A DNA stretch of 19,284 nt, from positions 1 through 19,284 of the forward strand of contig JBDTSW010000035.1 of assembly GCA_039930945.1 (NCBI GenBank), written 5' to 3'. The position numbers were made by a program, and so were the translations under genes. Position 1 is the first letter of the stretch. Each line of letters starts with the position of its first letter. This document shows positions 1-6,578 of this stretch, piece after piece. A model generated the notes under the pieces. The model worked only from the letters and a program-made list of their open reading frames with translations. It was not told the DNA's origin and searched no databases. This DNA is from JBDTSW01 sp039930945 (GTDB taxonomy: Bacteria > Actinomycetota > Thermoleophilia > Solirubrobacterales > 70-9).

Positions 1-320
1 AGGCCGATCTCGAGGCCCTCCATCGGCTTCATCGGGCCCATGAACCGCGCGCCGCCGAGGCTCTCGGCCTTGGCCAGCGCCTCCTCGACGTCCGGGACCT
101 CCACGTAGACGGTGACGTGCCCAGGGTAGTCGTCGGGGGTGCCGGAGATGCCGCCGCCGATCCCCACGCCCTCGGCGTTGGTGTTGCCCTCGCGCGCCAC
201 CAGGCCGTAGTTCATCGGGTTGTCGGCGTCGATCTCCCACCCGAACAACTCCGAGTAGTAGCTCTGCAGTTTCTCCGGGTCCTTGCCCGCGATCTCGAAG
301 TGGACTACCGGCTGTCCCAT
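1..320 (-). CDS. VOC-family (glyoxalase/bleomycin-resistance fold) protein, C-terminus cut by window edge
   Basis: The minus-strand frame starts at ATG 320-318 and reads off the left edge after about 106 residues. It begins MGQPVVHFEIAGKDPEKLQ, continues with SYYSELFGWEI, and further on has PGHVTVYVEVPDVEEAL and LGGARFMGP. This is the usual layout of the single-domain VOC family: a first beta strand with a metal-ligand-like His (VHFEI), the helix-plus-LFGW motif, then the second beta-alpha-beta half. Such proteins act in the cytosol as metal-dependent lyases, dioxygenases or binding proteins, and the substrate cannot be read from sequence. The start is well supported by AGGAG six bases upstream. 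A -10-like TAGGTT lies at 362-357, giving a leader of roughly 30 bases. The family assignment is firm, the exact function unknown. Confidence 0.85.
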   Translation of the reverse strand, partial: MGQPVVHFEIAGKDPEKLQSYYSELFGWEIDADNPMNYGLVAREGNTNAEGVGIGGGISGTPDDYPGHVTVYVEVPDVEEALAKAESLGGARFMGPMKPMEGLEIG

Positions 321-356
321 GTGGCGCTCCTTTGCGGCCGTGGTTCGGTCTGCGGG

Positions 357-362
357 AACCTA
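357..362 (-). promoter_or_regulatory. Putative -10 box (TAGGTT) of the VOC gene
   Basis: On the minus strand TAGGTT fits TAnnnT and lies 36 bases before the VOC start, with an AGGAG ribosome-binding site in between. I see no convincing -35 at 16-18 bases spacing. Weak evidence, based on similarity to the other TAGnnT boxes in this window. Confidence 0.35.
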
Positions 363-396
363 CCGGCGCCGGCGTTCGACCGCTGGCCGGGGGCGC

Positions 397-516
397 TCAA
401 CTTCCCGGTGCCAGGAACCGGCTGAGCTTCGCGGCGCACCGCTCCGGCGCGGTCTCGAACACGAAGCGCCCTGCGCCCTCGATCGCTTCGACTCGCTCGG
501 GAACCGCCGGCAGTCG
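397..516 (-). pseudogene. C-terminal remnant of an alpha/beta hydrolase
   Basis: The minus strand ending at TGA 399-397 encodes about 38 residues matching only the end of an alpha/beta hydrolase: LPAVPERVEAIEGAGRFVF, then ETAPERCAAKLSRFLAPGS. The intact hydrolase at 6578-7396 ends almost the same way (LLAIEGAGHFVFAQEPERC, AAAVASFLGGHG). The catalytic His of the GAGH motif is Arg here (GAGR), and the nucleophile elbow and oxyanion region are absent. Similarity stops near 516, where a truncated DUF4160 gene starts on the other strand, so this looks like the debris of a deletion. The exact left limit of the fragment is the stop codon; the right limit is approximate. Confidence 0.7.
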
Positions 517-542
517 GCCATCACTCGGCTCATGGGCCGGCC

Positions 543-710
543 CCGGCAGCGTCGGTCGACCTCGACGGCAAGCTGATCGCCGGCTCGCTTCCGCGGCGCG
601 CGGTCGCGCTTGTGGCTGACTGGGCCCGGCAGCACCGCGGCGAGCTCGAGGCAAACTGGGAGCGAGCGCGGTGTGAAGAGCCGCTTGAGCCGATCGGTCC
701 GCTGCCCTAG
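543..710 (+). pseudogene. 5'-truncated DUF4160-family gene
   Basis: The plus frame ending at TAG 708-710 gives ASVDLDGKLIAGSLPRRAVA, then LVADWARQHRGELEANWERA and EEPLEPIGPLP. This is the second half of a DUF4160 protein, including the GSLPRRA...DWA..HR.EL..NWERA signature. The conserved first half of the family (an N-terminal segment with the HxHFHA-type motif) is missing: upstream codons lose similarity around 520-540, exactly where the reversed hydrolase stub begins. DUF4160 and DUF2442 genes commonly sit side by side, and the pair is often suspected to be toxin-antitoxin-like. Here the DUF4160 partner is a remnant and no credible start codon is left. Confidence 0.7.
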
Positions 711-713
711 CCT
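685..713 (+). promoter_or_regulatory. Promoter of the DUF2442 gene (TTGAGC, 17 bp, TAGCCT)
   Basis: TTGAGC at 685-690 and TAGCCT at 708-713 are separated by exactly 17 bases. The TAG of the -10 box is also the stop codon of the DUF4160 remnant. Transcription would start near 720-721, on the GTG that opens DUF2442, so the message would be leaderless. Confidence 0.5.
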
Positions 714-720
714 TGTGTCA

Positions 721-997
721 GTGGAAGAGCTGCACGACATCAAGGCGGTTGAGGTGGTCGGCGAGTTTCGGCTCCGCCTCACGTTCGACGATGGGACGGT
801 CGGCGAGGTCGACTTTGCCGAACGGGAGTGGCGTGGAGTGCTCGAGCGGTTGGGAGCTTCCGCCTATTTCGCCCGTGTTCGCATGGGATCCTGAGCTGGG
901 GACCGCCGCTTGGCCGGACGGCGTCGATCTGGCCCCTGAACCGCTCTATGAGGAATCCCGGCGCAACCTCGTTTCGCCGGCCTCCAGCGCTCGTTGA
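721..997 (+). pseudogene. DUF2442-family gene with a +1 frameshift
   Basis: The first part reads VEELHDIKAVEVVGEFRLRL and then FDDGTVGEVDFAEREWRGVL, ending in YFARVRM; the frame then runs into TGA at 892-894. The next frame continues the family exactly with DPELGTAAWPDGVDLAPEPL and YEES to TGA 995-997. Removing one G from the GGG at 885-887 gives YFARVRMDPELGT, the expected DUF2442 junction, so a single-base insertion explains the break. DUF2442 proteins are small (about 80-90 residues), of unknown function, usually paired with DUF4160. The start is probably GTG 721 (leaderless, see promoter), with GTG 715 as alternative. It could be a true pseudogene or an assembly error; loss of its DUF4160 partner favours real decay. 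Confidence 0.75.
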
Positions 998-1161
998 GTC
1001 GAGGGGGCGGCCACGCTGCCGGCTGCCCAGATGGCCGGGGCGCTCCGAAGCGGTAGCCGAGCTGGTAGCAGCGCTGCGGCGAACCGCACGAACAAGCCAG
1101 ATGGCGGGGATTTCGCTCCCATCAGCCGCTTGACGGACTCGATCCGCGGATAGCTCAGGAG
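998..1161. other. Intergenic stretch without recognisable feature
   Basis: The segment lies between the 3' ends of two disrupted genes. Open frames crossing it lack family motifs and look like random high-GC frames. I see no hairpin with a T-tract and no RNA gene. It is consistent with degenerated sequence. Confidence 0.4.
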
Positions 1162-1646
1162 CTAGCCGGAGCCAGTCGGGGGCCGGTGGGCCTGGATCGT
1201 CGCGATCATGGCAAGGCCGAACAGCGCCGAGCCGCACATCTCGAGCATCTCCTCGGGCACGATCAGGGCCCTGATCGTCCGGATGGCGACCCAGGCCACG
1301 AACGGCACGAACGGCAGGTAGAGGAGCTGCCAGGGCACGCCCGTCCAGTCGTGGAGGTGCTCGTGGATGCCCGTGACCTCATCGATCGCCATCCAGGTGA
1401 AGACTCCGGCCAGCGCCAGCAGGACGCCGGAGGTGCCGGAGGCCTCGCGTCGCGCGAGAGCGAACGCTGCCGCGGCGGCGATCAGGAGCAGCGCTCCGCT
1501 GAACGCTGCCGGGATCGTCCCCTCGGCGTTAGGTCGATCGCCCTCACGTCGAGTTCGAAGTAGCCGCGCACGCCGCGGGCAAACGTGAGCGCAGCGATCG
1601 CGGCGGCCTCGAACCACGCCAGGCGCCGGAGCGGGATCCGCGCCAT
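1162..1646 (-). pseudogene. Small multi-span membrane protein, interrupted by a -1 frameshift
   Basis: From ATG 1646 the minus strand reads MARIPLRRLAWFEAAAIAAL, then TFARGVRGYFELDVRAIDL. After that the coding signal moves to the next frame: NAEGTIPAAFSGALLLIAAA, LALAGVFTWMAIDEVTGIHE, HLHDWTGVPWQLLYLPFVPF and so on to TAG at 1164-1162. Losing one base at about 1531 (CTN AAC became CT AAC) explains the break. The restored product would have about 160 residues and roughly four hydrophobic spans, with an acidic/His-containing DEVTGIHEHLHDW segment after span two. That DE..G.HE pattern recurs in uncharacterised actinobacterial membrane proteins; I do not know its function. A longer start at ATG 1700 is possible. 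The broken state resembles the neighbouring pseudogenes. Confidence 0.6.
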
Positions 1647-1763
1647 CGCCGAGGCGATTCCCTTCGAGGAAGGGGAACCGTCTCTCCTCGCAGCTCCCAT
1701 GATGACCCGAGTCCTGAGCGAGCCAAGAGGTGCGCCGGGGAGGTCTGCTCGCCTCGCGGCGTC

Positions 1764-1777
1764 CAGGCTATAGCCTG
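1764..1777 (+). promoter_or_regulatory. 14-bp perfect palindrome overlapping a -10 box before the P-loop gene
   Basis: CAGGCTATAGCCTG is a perfect palindrome ending eight bases before the ATG at 1786. Its right half contains TAGCCT (1771-1776), a -10 hexamer whose start point would fall at about 1783-1786, so the mRNA is likely leaderless. No good -35 is visible. The palindrome may be an operator or a consequence of the -10 sequence; both are inference. Confidence 0.4.
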
Positions 1778-1785
1778 TCGGCCCG

Positions 1786-3099
1786 ATGCGCCGGCTGGTG
1801 ATCATGGGGGCGGGAGGTCGCGACTTCCACAACTTCAACCTCGTCCACCGCGATGATCCCGAGGTTGAGGTCGTCGCCTTCACGGCGACCCAGATCCCCG
1901 GCATCGCCGATCGGACCTACCCACCCTCGCTGGCGGGGCCACGCTATCCGGACGGGATCCCGATCCGCCCCGAGGAGGAGCTCACCGCCCTGATCAGCCG
2001 CGAAGCGATCGACGAGGTCGTGTTCGCCTACTCGGACGTCTCCTACGAGCACGTGATGCACCGGTCGGCCGCGGTGCTCGCCGCAGGCGCGGACTTCACC
2101 CTGATGGGCCCGCGCTCGACGATGATCGAGAGCCCGAGGCCGGTCGTCGGCGTGTGCGCGGTGCGCACCGGCAGCGGCAAGAGCCAGACCAGCCTCGCGG
2201 TCGGCCGGGCGCTGCTCGACGCCGGCCTGCGGGTGGGGCTGATCCGGCACCCGATGCCCTACCACGACCTCGAGGCGATCCGGGTCCAGCGCTTCGAGGC
2301 GATCGCCGACATCGACGCGTCCAAGCCGACGATCGAGGAGCGCGAGGAATACGAACGGCCGGTCGAGGCGGGCATGCTCGTCTACGCAGGAGTCGACTAC
2401 GCCGAGATCGCCGCCCTGGCCGCCGAGGACGTGGACGCGATCATCTGGGACGGCGGCAACAACGACCTTCCCTTCCTGCGGCCGGACCTGCTGATCGTCG
2501 TCGTCGATCCGCTGCGCCCCGAAGACCAGCTTCGCTACCACCCCGGCGAGGCGAACCTGCGCATGGCCGACGTCGTCTTGGTCAACAAGGCCGACAGTGC
2601 CTCGCCCGAGCAGATCGAGCGCGAGCTGGCCGACGTGGCGGCGGTCAATCCCGATGCCGAGGTGCTCAAGGCCGAGTCGCCGGTGACGCTCGAGCAGGGG
2701 CCCTCGCTCGAGGGGCGCGCGGTCCTCGTCGTCGAGGACGGCCCGTCGATCACCCACGGCGGGCTGGCCTTCGGCGCCGGCACCGTCGCTGCCCGGGAGG
2801 CGGGCGCGACCCTGGTCGACCCACGCCCGAACGCGGTCGGGTCGATCCGGGAGACGCTCGACCGCTGGGACCACATCGGTCCGGCGCTTCCGGCGATGGG
2901 CTACTCCGAGACCCAGCTTGGCGAGCTCGAGGAGACGATCAACGCCACCGACTGCGACCTCGTCGTCACCGGGACCCCGATCAACCTTGGGCGGATCATC
3001 AGCTCCAGGCACCCGATCCGCCACGCCAGCTACGAGTTCCGCCAAGTCGAAGGGCGCCCGCTCGAGGAGATCCTGGCGCCGATCGCCGCCCGGGCATAG
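1786..3099 (+). CDS. Cyclic 2,3-diphosphoglycerate synthetase-like P-loop NTPase
   Basis: This 437-residue cytosolic protein belongs to the COG2403-like family related to archaeal cyclic 2,3-diphosphoglycerate synthetase. The N-terminus MRRLVIMGAGGRDFHNFN is the family's nucleotide-binding opening. A second P-loop domain follows, with Walker A-like VRTGSGKSQTS at residues 126-136, an acidic WDGGNND at 221-227 and NKAD at 267-270. The C-terminus has VVTGTPINLGRII. In Methanothermus the enzyme forms an intramolecular phosphoanhydride in 2,3-diphosphoglycerate using ATP; bacterial homologues are widespread but mostly untested, so the substrate is inferred only. The ATG at 1786 is chosen because the conserved MRRLVIMGAG starts there and a -10 box precedes it. 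The homospermidine synthase begins 10 bases after its stop, which suggests a functional link. Confidence 0.8.
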   Translation: MRRLVIMGAGGRDFHNFNLVHRDDPEVEVVAFTATQIPGIADRTYPPSLAGPRYPDGIPIRPEEELTALISREAIDEVVFAYSDVSYEHVMHRSAAVLAAGADFTLMGPRSTMIESPRPVVGVCAVRTGSGKSQTSLAVGRALLDAGLRVGLIRHPMPYHDLEAIRVQRFEAIADIDASKPTIEEREEYERPVEAGMLVYAGVDYAEIAALAAEDVDAIIWDGGNNDLPFLRPDLLIVVVDPLRPEDQLRYHPGEANLRMADVVLVNKADSASPEQIERELADVAAVNPDAEVLKAESPVTLEQGPSLEGRAVLVVEDGPSITHGGLAFGAGTVAAREAGATLVDPRPNAVGSIRETLDRWDHIGPALPAMGYSETQLGELEETINATDCDLVVTGTPINLGRIISSRHPIRHASYEFRQVEGRPLEEILAPIAARA

Positions 3100-3102
3100 G
3101 CT
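3097..3102 (+). promoter_or_regulatory. Putative -10 box (TAGGCT) of the homospermidine synthase gene
   Basis: TAGGCT begins with the stop codon of the upstream gene and ends seven bases before the TTG at 3110. This is the same spacing as the other TAGnCT boxes in the window and implies a leaderless internal transcript. No -35 match is visible, so the gene may equally be read from the upstream promoter. Confidence 0.35.
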
Positions 3103-3109
3103 CTCCGCC

Positions 3110-4576
3110 TTGGAGCTGAAGATCCCCTTCCCGGGACGGGTGCTGCTGCTCGGCTGCGGCTCGGTTTCCCAGTGCTTTCAACCGCTCGCCCTGCGCCATC
3201 TCGAGATGGACTTCTCGAAGTTCACGGTGATGGACTTCGAGGACCTGCGCGAGGCGATCCCCGAGACGCTCGCGGCGGGGGCAAGCTACGCACAAGAGCG
3301 GGTCACGCCCGCGAACCTGCCGGAGGTGCTCGGCCGCCACCTCGGCCCCGGCGACCTGCTGATCGACCTCGCCTGGAACATCGACTGCGGCGAGATCCTG
3401 CAGTGGTGTCACGACAACGACGTCCTCTACGTGGACACGGCCACCGAGGTCTGGGATCCCTACGAGGACGTCGCCTCGATGCCGCCGCCCGAGCGCACGC
3501 TCTATGTGCGCCATCTGGCACTGCGCAGGCTGCGCCAGAGCTGGAGCGAGCCGGGTCCCACCGCGGTCGTCGAGCACGGCGCCAACCCGGGGCTGGTCAG
3601 CCACTGGACCAAGGTCGCGCTGCTTGACATCGCCGCGGCGATGCTCGAACGGGGGCTACCGGACGAGCCGCTCCGCAAGTCGGCGCTGGAGGCGGCGCTC
3701 GCCGACGAGGACTTCGCCCGCCTGGCGATGAACACCGGCACCAAGGTGATCCACATATCCGAGCGCGACACCCAGATCCCCGACCGGCCGAAGGAGGTCG
3801 ACGAGTTCGTCAACACGTGGTCGGTGTCGGGCTTTCACGAGGAGGGGATCGCCCCCGCGGAGCTGGGCTGGGGCACGCACGAGCGCCGGCTGCCGCGATT
3901 CGCCGAGGTGCACCGCTTCGGCCCCGGCAATCAGATCTGCCTGGCGCAGATGGGGGTCAACACCTTCGTTCGCTCCTGGGTTCCGCTCGGCGGTGAGATC
4001 ATCGGCATGGTCGTCCGCCACGGCGAGGCGTTCACGATCAGCGACCACCTCACCGTCTGGGAGGACGACAAGCCGATCTACCGCCCGACGGTCCACTACG
4101 CCTACCTGCCCACCGACTCGGCGATCGCCTCGCTGCACGAGTTGAAGATGCGCGGCCATGAGCTGCAGCCGAGGCAGCGGATCATGAACGACGAGATCGT
4201 CGACGGCCGCGACGAGCTCGGGGTGCTGCTGATGGGTCACGACCTGACCGGGTGGTGGACGGGCTCGCAGCTCGACATCCACGAGACCCGGGAGCTGGTC
4301 CCGCGCCAGAACGCGACCACCCTGCAGGTGGCCGCGTCGGTGCTCGGCGCGATCTCCTGGATGGCCCGCAACCCGCGCCAGGGGCTGTGCGTGCCCGACG
4401 ACCTCCCGCACCGCGACGTGCTCGAGGTCGCCTCCAACTACCTCGGCCCGTGCCCCAGCGTGCAGACCGACTGGACGCCGCTTCGCAACCGCTCCGACCC
4501 CTTCGAGCGCTTCGGCCGCCCCCGCCCCGCGGACGAGGACGTGTGGCAGTTCGAGACGTTCAGGGCTCACATGTAG
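3110..4576 (+). CDS. hss: Homospermidine synthase (saccharopine-dehydrogenase-like fold)
   Basis: The 488-residue product matches the bacterial homospermidine synthase family, which makes sym-homospermidine from putrescine (or putrescine plus spermidine) using NAD+ as a hydride carrier in the cytosol; family members are about 480 residues. Visible features are the Rossmann loop LLLGCGSVS (residues 12-20, with Cys-Gly-Ser-Val instead of the more usual GxGxxG), LIDLAWNIDCGEILQWC (84-100), VDTATEVW (108-115), and the hallmark EHGANPGLVSHW (155-166), whose Asn is the probable substrate-binding residue. A TTG start at 3110 fits the family's N-terminus; longer frames would overlap the upstream gene out of register. 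A carboxynorspermidine or saccharopine-type enzyme is the main alternative but fits the length and the GANPG motif less well. Confidence 0.85.
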   Translation: MELKIPFPGRVLLLGCGSVSQCFQPLALRHLEMDFSKFTVMDFEDLREAIPETLAAGASYAQERVTPANLPEVLGRHLGPGDLLIDLAWNIDCGEILQWCHDNDVLYVDTATEVWDPYEDVASMPPPERTLYVRHLALRRLRQSWSEPGPTAVVEHGANPGLVSHWTKVALLDIAAAMLERGLPDEPLRKSALEAALADEDFARLAMNTGTKVIHISERDTQIPDRPKEVDEFVNTWSVSGFHEEGIAPAELGWGTHERRLPRFAEVHRFGPGNQICLAQMGVNTFVRSWVPLGGEIIGMVVRHGEAFTISDHLTVWEDDKPIYRPTVHYAYLPTDSAIASLHELKMRGHELQPRQRIMNDEIVDGRDELGVLLMGHDLTGWWTGSQLDIHETRELVPRQNATTLQVAASVLGAISWMARNPRQGLCVPDDLPHRDVLEVASNYLGPCPSVQTDWTPLRNRSDPFERFGRPRPADEDVWQFETFRAHM

Positions 4577-4649
4577 CGGCATCGCGCGCGGGTCCGATCT
4601 CCCGGGTCAGCGGGCCGGCCGCCCGACCAGGTTTGCCACTATTGACGAT

Positions 4650-5375
4650 GTGACCACCGCTATCCCGGCCGCGATCCGGCCGCGCAGCGCCGATCCCTGG
4701 CGCGACACCGATGTGATCGACGAGCACGCTGCTCGTTTCGGACAGGCGACGACCGGGGTGGTGGCCCTGCTCGGCGCCGTCTTCGGCTGGCCGCTCGCCT
4801 GGGGGCTGATGTCGGCCCAGCTGTTGATCGGGCTGACCATCGGGCGGCGCTGGTGCATCCCCTGCTTCGCCTACTTCACCCTGCTGCAGCCGCGCTTCGG
4901 CGAGGGGCCCCTGGAGGACTCACGGCCACCGCGCCTGGCGAACATGATCGGCACCGTCTTCCTTGGTTCGGCTGCGCTTCTGTGGTGGCTCGGCTTGCCG
5001 TCGGCGGGGACGGCGATCGCCAGCCTGGTCGCGTTCCTCGCCCTGCTCTCGGCGAGCACGGGGTTCTGCGCGGGCTGCGAGATCTACAAGCTGGCGGCGA
5101 AGCTGCGTGGAATCTCGCCCACCCATCACGACCGGATCGATCCTCTCGATCTCCCCGGCCTCGACGGTGCCCCGCGCAGCTTCGTCGAGTTCACGCATCC
5201 GCTCTGCTCGGAGTGCCGGGCTTGGGAGCAGCGGCTGGTGGCCACGGGTGATCCGTTGCTCAAGGTGGACGTCCGCGACCAGCCCGAGCTGGCGAAGAAG
5301 TACGGGATCGCGATCGTCCCCACCGTGGTGGCGGTCGCTGCCGACGGCGAGGTGCTCGAGCGCCTCGCGCCCTAG
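4650..5375 (+). CDS. DUF4395 membrane domain fused to a thioredoxin-like domain (three CxxC pairs)
   Basis: The product has 241 residues. Residues 15-150 match DUF4395: about four hydrophobic spans, the LEDSRPPRLANMIGTVFLGS loop, and the closing GFCAGCEIY. Residues 175-240 form a short thioredoxin-like domain with CSEC (186-189) after a beta strand (FVEFTHPLC) and a cis-Pro motif IVPT (222-225). Two further pairs, CIPC at 69-72 and CAGC at 140-143, lie at the ends of membrane spans. This arrangement suggests membrane-to-thioredoxin electron transfer or thiol oxidation, analogous in idea to DsbD or VKOR relays; that role is inference. The start is GTG 4650, just before the conserved DPW..TD segment. 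The gene follows homospermidine synthase by 73 bases on the same strand. Confidence 0.8.
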   Translation: MTTAIPAAIRPRSADPWRDTDVIDEHAARFGQATTGVVALLGAVFGWPLAWGLMSAQLLIGLTIGRRWCIPCFAYFTLLQPRFGEGPLEDSRPPRLANMIGTVFLGSAALLWWLGLPSAGTAIASLVAFLALLSASTGFCAGCEIYKLAAKLRGISPTHHDRIDPLDLPGLDGAPRSFVEFTHPLCSECRAWEQRLVATGDPLLKVDVRDQPELAKKYGIAIVPTVVAVAADGEVLERLAP

Positions 5376-5414
5376 GCTCCGCCCGGGGCCAAGGGGCAGT
5401 GGCATCTGCGGGGG

Positions 5415-6578
5415 TCAGCCGGCGGGCCGGCCGAGCGCGCGGCAGGCGGCCAGCTCCTGGGCGTCCAAGACCGCCTCCTGCGCCTCGTCGGGCAGGTCGG
5501 TGGCGTTGACCACCATGCTGATCGAGCCCTCGCCGTCCTCGCTCGCCGCGCCGAGCGAGCGGAAGCCCGGCCACGAGCCGGTGTGCCCCCAGACCTCGCC
5601 GCAGGAGATCTCCCAGCCGAAGATGCCGAGCCCGGCGTTGTTGGTCCCGGGCCCCGCAGGGCTGCCGGCCCCGGGGACGGTCTCGATCATCTCCTCGAGC
5701 TGCTCGGGTGGGACCACCTCGCCGCCGAGCAGGGCGGCGAAGAAGCTCGAGACATCCGCGGGGGTCGAGATCAGCGCCCCCGAAGCCCAGGCGCCGTTGG
5801 GGTCAATCCGCGCGTCGGTGACATCCTCCAGCTCGCCGGAGTCGGGGTCGTACTGATAGCCCTGGGCGTGGGGCTCGGGGAAGTCGAAGCTGGTGGCCAG
5901 CTCGGTCTGCTCGAGCCCAAGCGGTTCGATCACGCGGGCATTCAGCTCGGACTCGAAGGAGTTGCCCGTCACCTCCTCGATGATCAACCCGAGCGCGATG
6001 TTGTCGCTGTCGGAGTAGGCGTACTGCGAGCCGGGCTCGAACTCGGGCTCGTCGTCGGCGACGAACCCGAGCACCTGCTCGGGCGTCAGCGACTTGCCGG
6101 CACCGGCCCGCTCGGCGAAGGCATCGGTCTTCGTGTACTCGGGGAGACCGCTGGTATGGCCGAGCAGCTGGCCCACCGTGATCTCGCCACCCGCAGCCAG
6201 CAGCCCCGGGGCGAGCTCGGAGACGGTGTCGCCGAGCGCGATCTCATCCTCGGCGACGAGCTGCATGACGACGGTGGCGGTGAACGACTTGGTCACGCTC
6301 GCGATCCGGAACCGCTCGCCGGGGTCGATCGCCTCCTGCGACTCGACCGCGGCGTAGCCGGAGGTCAGGAACTCGTCCCCGGCCGGCCCGCGGATCTCGA
6401 GCGCGATTCCCGGCGCCCCCGCCTCGACCGCGGCGTCCAGCGCCGCCTGCACCTCGTCGCTGGTGGGTGCCGCGGACCCTTCATCGTCCGAGCCGCAGCC
6501 GGCAAGCAGGCCCCCGAGCGCCAGCGCGCTCACCAGCAGGCCCACGGACCGGCGGCGGGGCCGGGCGACTCGGTCCAT
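5415..6578 (-). CDS. Serine hydrolase / beta-lactamase-family (class C type) lipoprotein
   Basis: The product has 387 residues. It opens with an Arg-rich n-region, a hydrophobic stretch and lipobox LAGC (25-28), so it is probably lipid-anchored outside the membrane. The penicillin-binding-protein/class C beta-lactamase fold is shown by SVTK (94-97, catalytic Ser and Lys), LLGHTSGLPEY (138-148), YSDSDN (188-193, the YxN site, here Tyr-Ser-Asp) and HTG (332-334, the KTG-equivalent). Such proteins are D,D-peptidases, esterases or beta-lactam hydrolases; the activity cannot be told from sequence. Asp in place of the usual Asn of YxN is common among esterase-like members. Its ATG shares a base with the TGA of the upstream hydrolase (TGATG), so translation is probably coupled. 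Confidence 0.9.
   Translation of the reverse strand: MDRVARPRRRSVGLLVSALALGGLLAGCGSDDEGSAAPTSDEVQAALDAAVEAGAPGIALEIRGPAGDEFLTSGYAAVESQEAIDPGERFRIASVTKSFTATVVMQLVAEDEIALGDTVSELAPGLLAAGGEITVGQLLGHTSGLPEYTKTDAFAERAGAGKSLTPEQVLGFVADDEPEFEPGSQYAYSDSDNIALGLIIEEVTGNSFESELNARVIEPLGLEQTELATSFDFPEPHAQGYQYDPDSGELEDVTDARIDPNGAWASGALISTPADVSSFFAALLGGEVVPPEQLEEMIETVPGAGSPAGPGTNNAGLGIFGWEISCGEVWGHTGSWPGFRSLGAASEDGEGSISMVVNATDLPDEAQEAVLDAQELAACRALGRPAG

Noticed and set aside
1768..4582. Long minus-strand frames opposite the P-loop and homospermidine synthase genes
   Set aside because: Shadows caused by GC-rich third positions; no motifs.
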